Origin: Alkaliphilus oremlandii OhILAs
GTDB taxonomy: Bacteria; Bacillota; Clostridia; Peptostreptococcales; Natronincolaceae
Reading direction: 5' to 3'
DNA: 64,000 bases
NCBI RefSeq assembly: GCF_000018325.1
Contig: NC_009922.1
Location: forward strand, 930,001 to 994,000
A model generated the notes under the pieces. The model had not been told where the DNA came from. It made no database searches and saw only the letters and a program-made list of their open reading frames with translations. The stretch's first letter is position 1, and each line of letters opens with the position of its first letter. The position numbers and the translations under genes are program-made. Shown piece by piece: positions 62,794 to 64,000 of the stretch.

Positions 62794-62907
62794 CAATTTA
62801 TGGACCAAAGGAAGCGATAAATTGACGGTAGGTCAAACGCAACGAATGCCAATTTTATCGACCAAAGGGAGAATAAAATTGTACAATGAGACTGCGAAGC
62901 TTCATTG
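62794..62907 (+). repeat. Tandem hairpins with a shared GACCAAAGG loop
   Basis: Hairpin 1 (62794-62824) has arms CAATTTAT / ATAAATTG and loop GGACCAAAGGAAGCG. Hairpin 2 (62850-62881) has arms CAATTTTAT / ATAAAATTG and loop CGACCAAAGGGAGA. The extra pair in the second stem is matched on both sides, so pairing is preserved. A third hairpin, CAATGA / TCATTG (62884-62907), follows. The set lies 160-270 nt before kbl. Not a known motif to me. Confidence 0.5.
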
Positions 62908-63063
62908 ACCTGTACTTCCCAATGAAATTTACAACTTTGTAATTTTTAAAATAGGAAGCAGGAGTTTATACAGATATGGTGTATAATATATTGTGACTAC
63001 ATAATTTATATCATTGGATTTGATAGCTTTAGAATATTGAATTTTACTAAAGGAGGTTCATTT

Positions 63064-64000
63064 ATGTCAAATGTTCATGAATTAAACTTTTTAAAGGAAA
63101 AGATACAAGAGTTAAAAGACCAAGGTGTTTACCGTCAGCTTCCGGTGCTCGAGGGACCTAACGAAGCAGAATCCATTTTAAATGGTAAAAAAGTAATCAA
63201 TCTATCTTCTAATAACTATTTAGGATTTGCAAACCACCCTAGATTAAAAAAGGCTGCTATTGAAGCTGTGGAAAAATATGGTGTAGGCTCTGGTGCTGTT
63301 AGAACCATTGTTGGAAACATGGACATCCACGAAATCTTAGATAAAAAACTTGCAGAATTTAAAAGAGAAGAAGCCGTTATGAGCTTCCAATCTGGATTCA
63401 ACTGTAATGCAGGAACCATTCAAGCGATTACAGAAAAAGGAGACTTAATCATATCGGATGAATTAAATCATGCCAGTATTATTGATGGCGCTAGATTGAG
63501 CAGAGCAGATAAAACAATATTTAAACATGCAGATATGAACAACTTAGAAGAGGTTTTAAAAGCCAATAGAGACAAATATAGAAATATGCTGATTATTACA
63601 GATGGTGTATTCAGTATGGATGGAGATATTGCTCCGCTTCCAGATATTGTTGGACTTGCTGAAAAATATAATGCCATGACCTATGTAGATGATGCCCATG
63701 GATCTGGTGTACTTGGTGAAAGTGGAAGAGGTACCGTAGATCATTTTGGACTTCATGGTAGGGTAGATTTTACAATCGGAACCTTATCCAAGGCCATCGG
63801 CGTTGTAGGTGGATACGTTGCAGGTAGTGCAACTATGAGAGACTGGTTAAGTCATAGAGGACGACCGTTACTATTCAGTACATCCTTACCTCCAGCAGCC
63901 ATTGCGGCAATTACAGAGGCCATTAACATGCTGATGACGACAACAGAATATACGGATCGACTTTGGGATAATGCGAAGTACTTCAAAGCAAAGATGAGTC
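63064..64000 (+). CDS. kbl: Glycine C-acetyltransferase (cut by window edge)
   Basis: The first 312 residues of a fold-type I PLP enzyme of the alpha-oxoamine synthase family. SSNNYLGFANHPRLKKAA and YGVGSGAVRTIVGNMDIHEILD open the substrate loop. DELNHASIIDGARLS, VDDAHGSGVLGESGRG and the PLP Lys in TLSKAIGVVGGY follow. Kbl cleaves 2-amino-3-ketobutyrate with CoA to glycine and acetyl-CoA; 8-amino-7-oxononanoate synthase (BioF) is the close alternative. The opening and loop lengths favour Kbl. AAAGGAGG precedes ATG. The C-terminus lies outside. Confidence 0.85.
   Translation, partial: MSNVHELNFLKEKIQELKDQGVYRQLPVLEGPNEAESILNGKKVINLSSNNYLGFANHPRLKKAAIEAVEKYGVGSGAVRTIVGNMDIHEILDKKLAEFKREEAVMSFQSGFNCNAGTIQAITEKGDLIISDELNHASIIDGARLSRADKTIFKHADMNNLEEVLKANRDKYRNMLIITDGVFSMDGDIAPLPDIVGLAEKYNAMTYVDDAHGSGVLGESGRGTVDHFGLHGRVDFTIGTLSKAIGVVGGYVAGSATMRDWLSHRGRPLLFSTSLPPAAIAAITEAINMLMTTTEYTDRLWDNAKYFKAKMS

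Overview
The window reads as chromosome of a low-GC, spore-forming anaerobe of the Clostridia, most like Alkaliphilus or a close relative. This rests on strong AAGGAGG-type ribosome sites, a cotJ spore coat operon, three Gram-positive-style RNA switches (cobalamin, lysine, T-box), ATP-type PEP carboxykinase, and many Fe-S and flavin redox proteins. The genus is an inference from overall flavour. No rRNA, tRNA, CRISPR array or intact insertion sequence was seen.

Layout. 0-6 kb: tail of a PLP aminotransferase, a decayed transporter, pirin, a cupin with a coat-like N-terminus, a PucR regulator with an EamA exporter, and a MATE pump. 6.4-11.1 kb: a potassium locus (membrane-anchored degenerate RCK protein, KtrB, KtrA, KdpD-like kinase apparently starting at ATT, KdpE-like regulator). 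11.2-14.5 kb: cobalamin riboswitch, cbiA, cbiP. 14.5-18 kb (minus): amidohydrolase and an APC permease behind a lysine riboswitch.

18.5-35.1 kb is the centre of interest, a catabolic island on the plus strand. It holds a uracil-type NCS2 permease, a PucR regulator interrupted by an amber codon, DUF2877, FdrA, a 55-residue protein, DUF1116, a cyclase-family hydrolase, a carbon-nitrogen hydrolase, a CaiB-type CoA-transferase, a three-subunit xanthine-dehydrogenase-family hydroxylase, a MocA-like cofactor enzyme, and a chemoreceptor with a C-terminal sensory domain. E. coli homologues of FdrA, DUF1116 and DUF2877 have been reported to form oxamate carbamoyltransferase (allFGH). By inference the island imports a cyclic ureide, hydroxylates it, opens the ring, splits the N-carbamoyl acid to carbamoyl phosphate plus an amide, deaminates the amide and makes a CoA ester. 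The substrate is not fixed by the sequence: uracil to malonate and hydantoin to oxalate both fit.

35-64 kb: MntP, a second MATE pump, pckA, a flavin-type lipoprotein with an internal duplication, a ThDP enzyme with a GAF-like partner, ApbE, YitT, MnmA, a ferredoxin with a NapH-like membrane protein, acyl-ACP thioesterase, a CoA-disulfide reductase/rhodanese fusion under an ArsR regulator, a soluble chemoreceptor, cyclophilin, cotJABC, a methyltransferase behind a T-box leader, a membrane protein, a GNAT enzyme, RusA, signal peptidase I, QueG, a Lon-like protease and the start of kbl. Convergent genes are mostly separated by clear bidirectional terminators.
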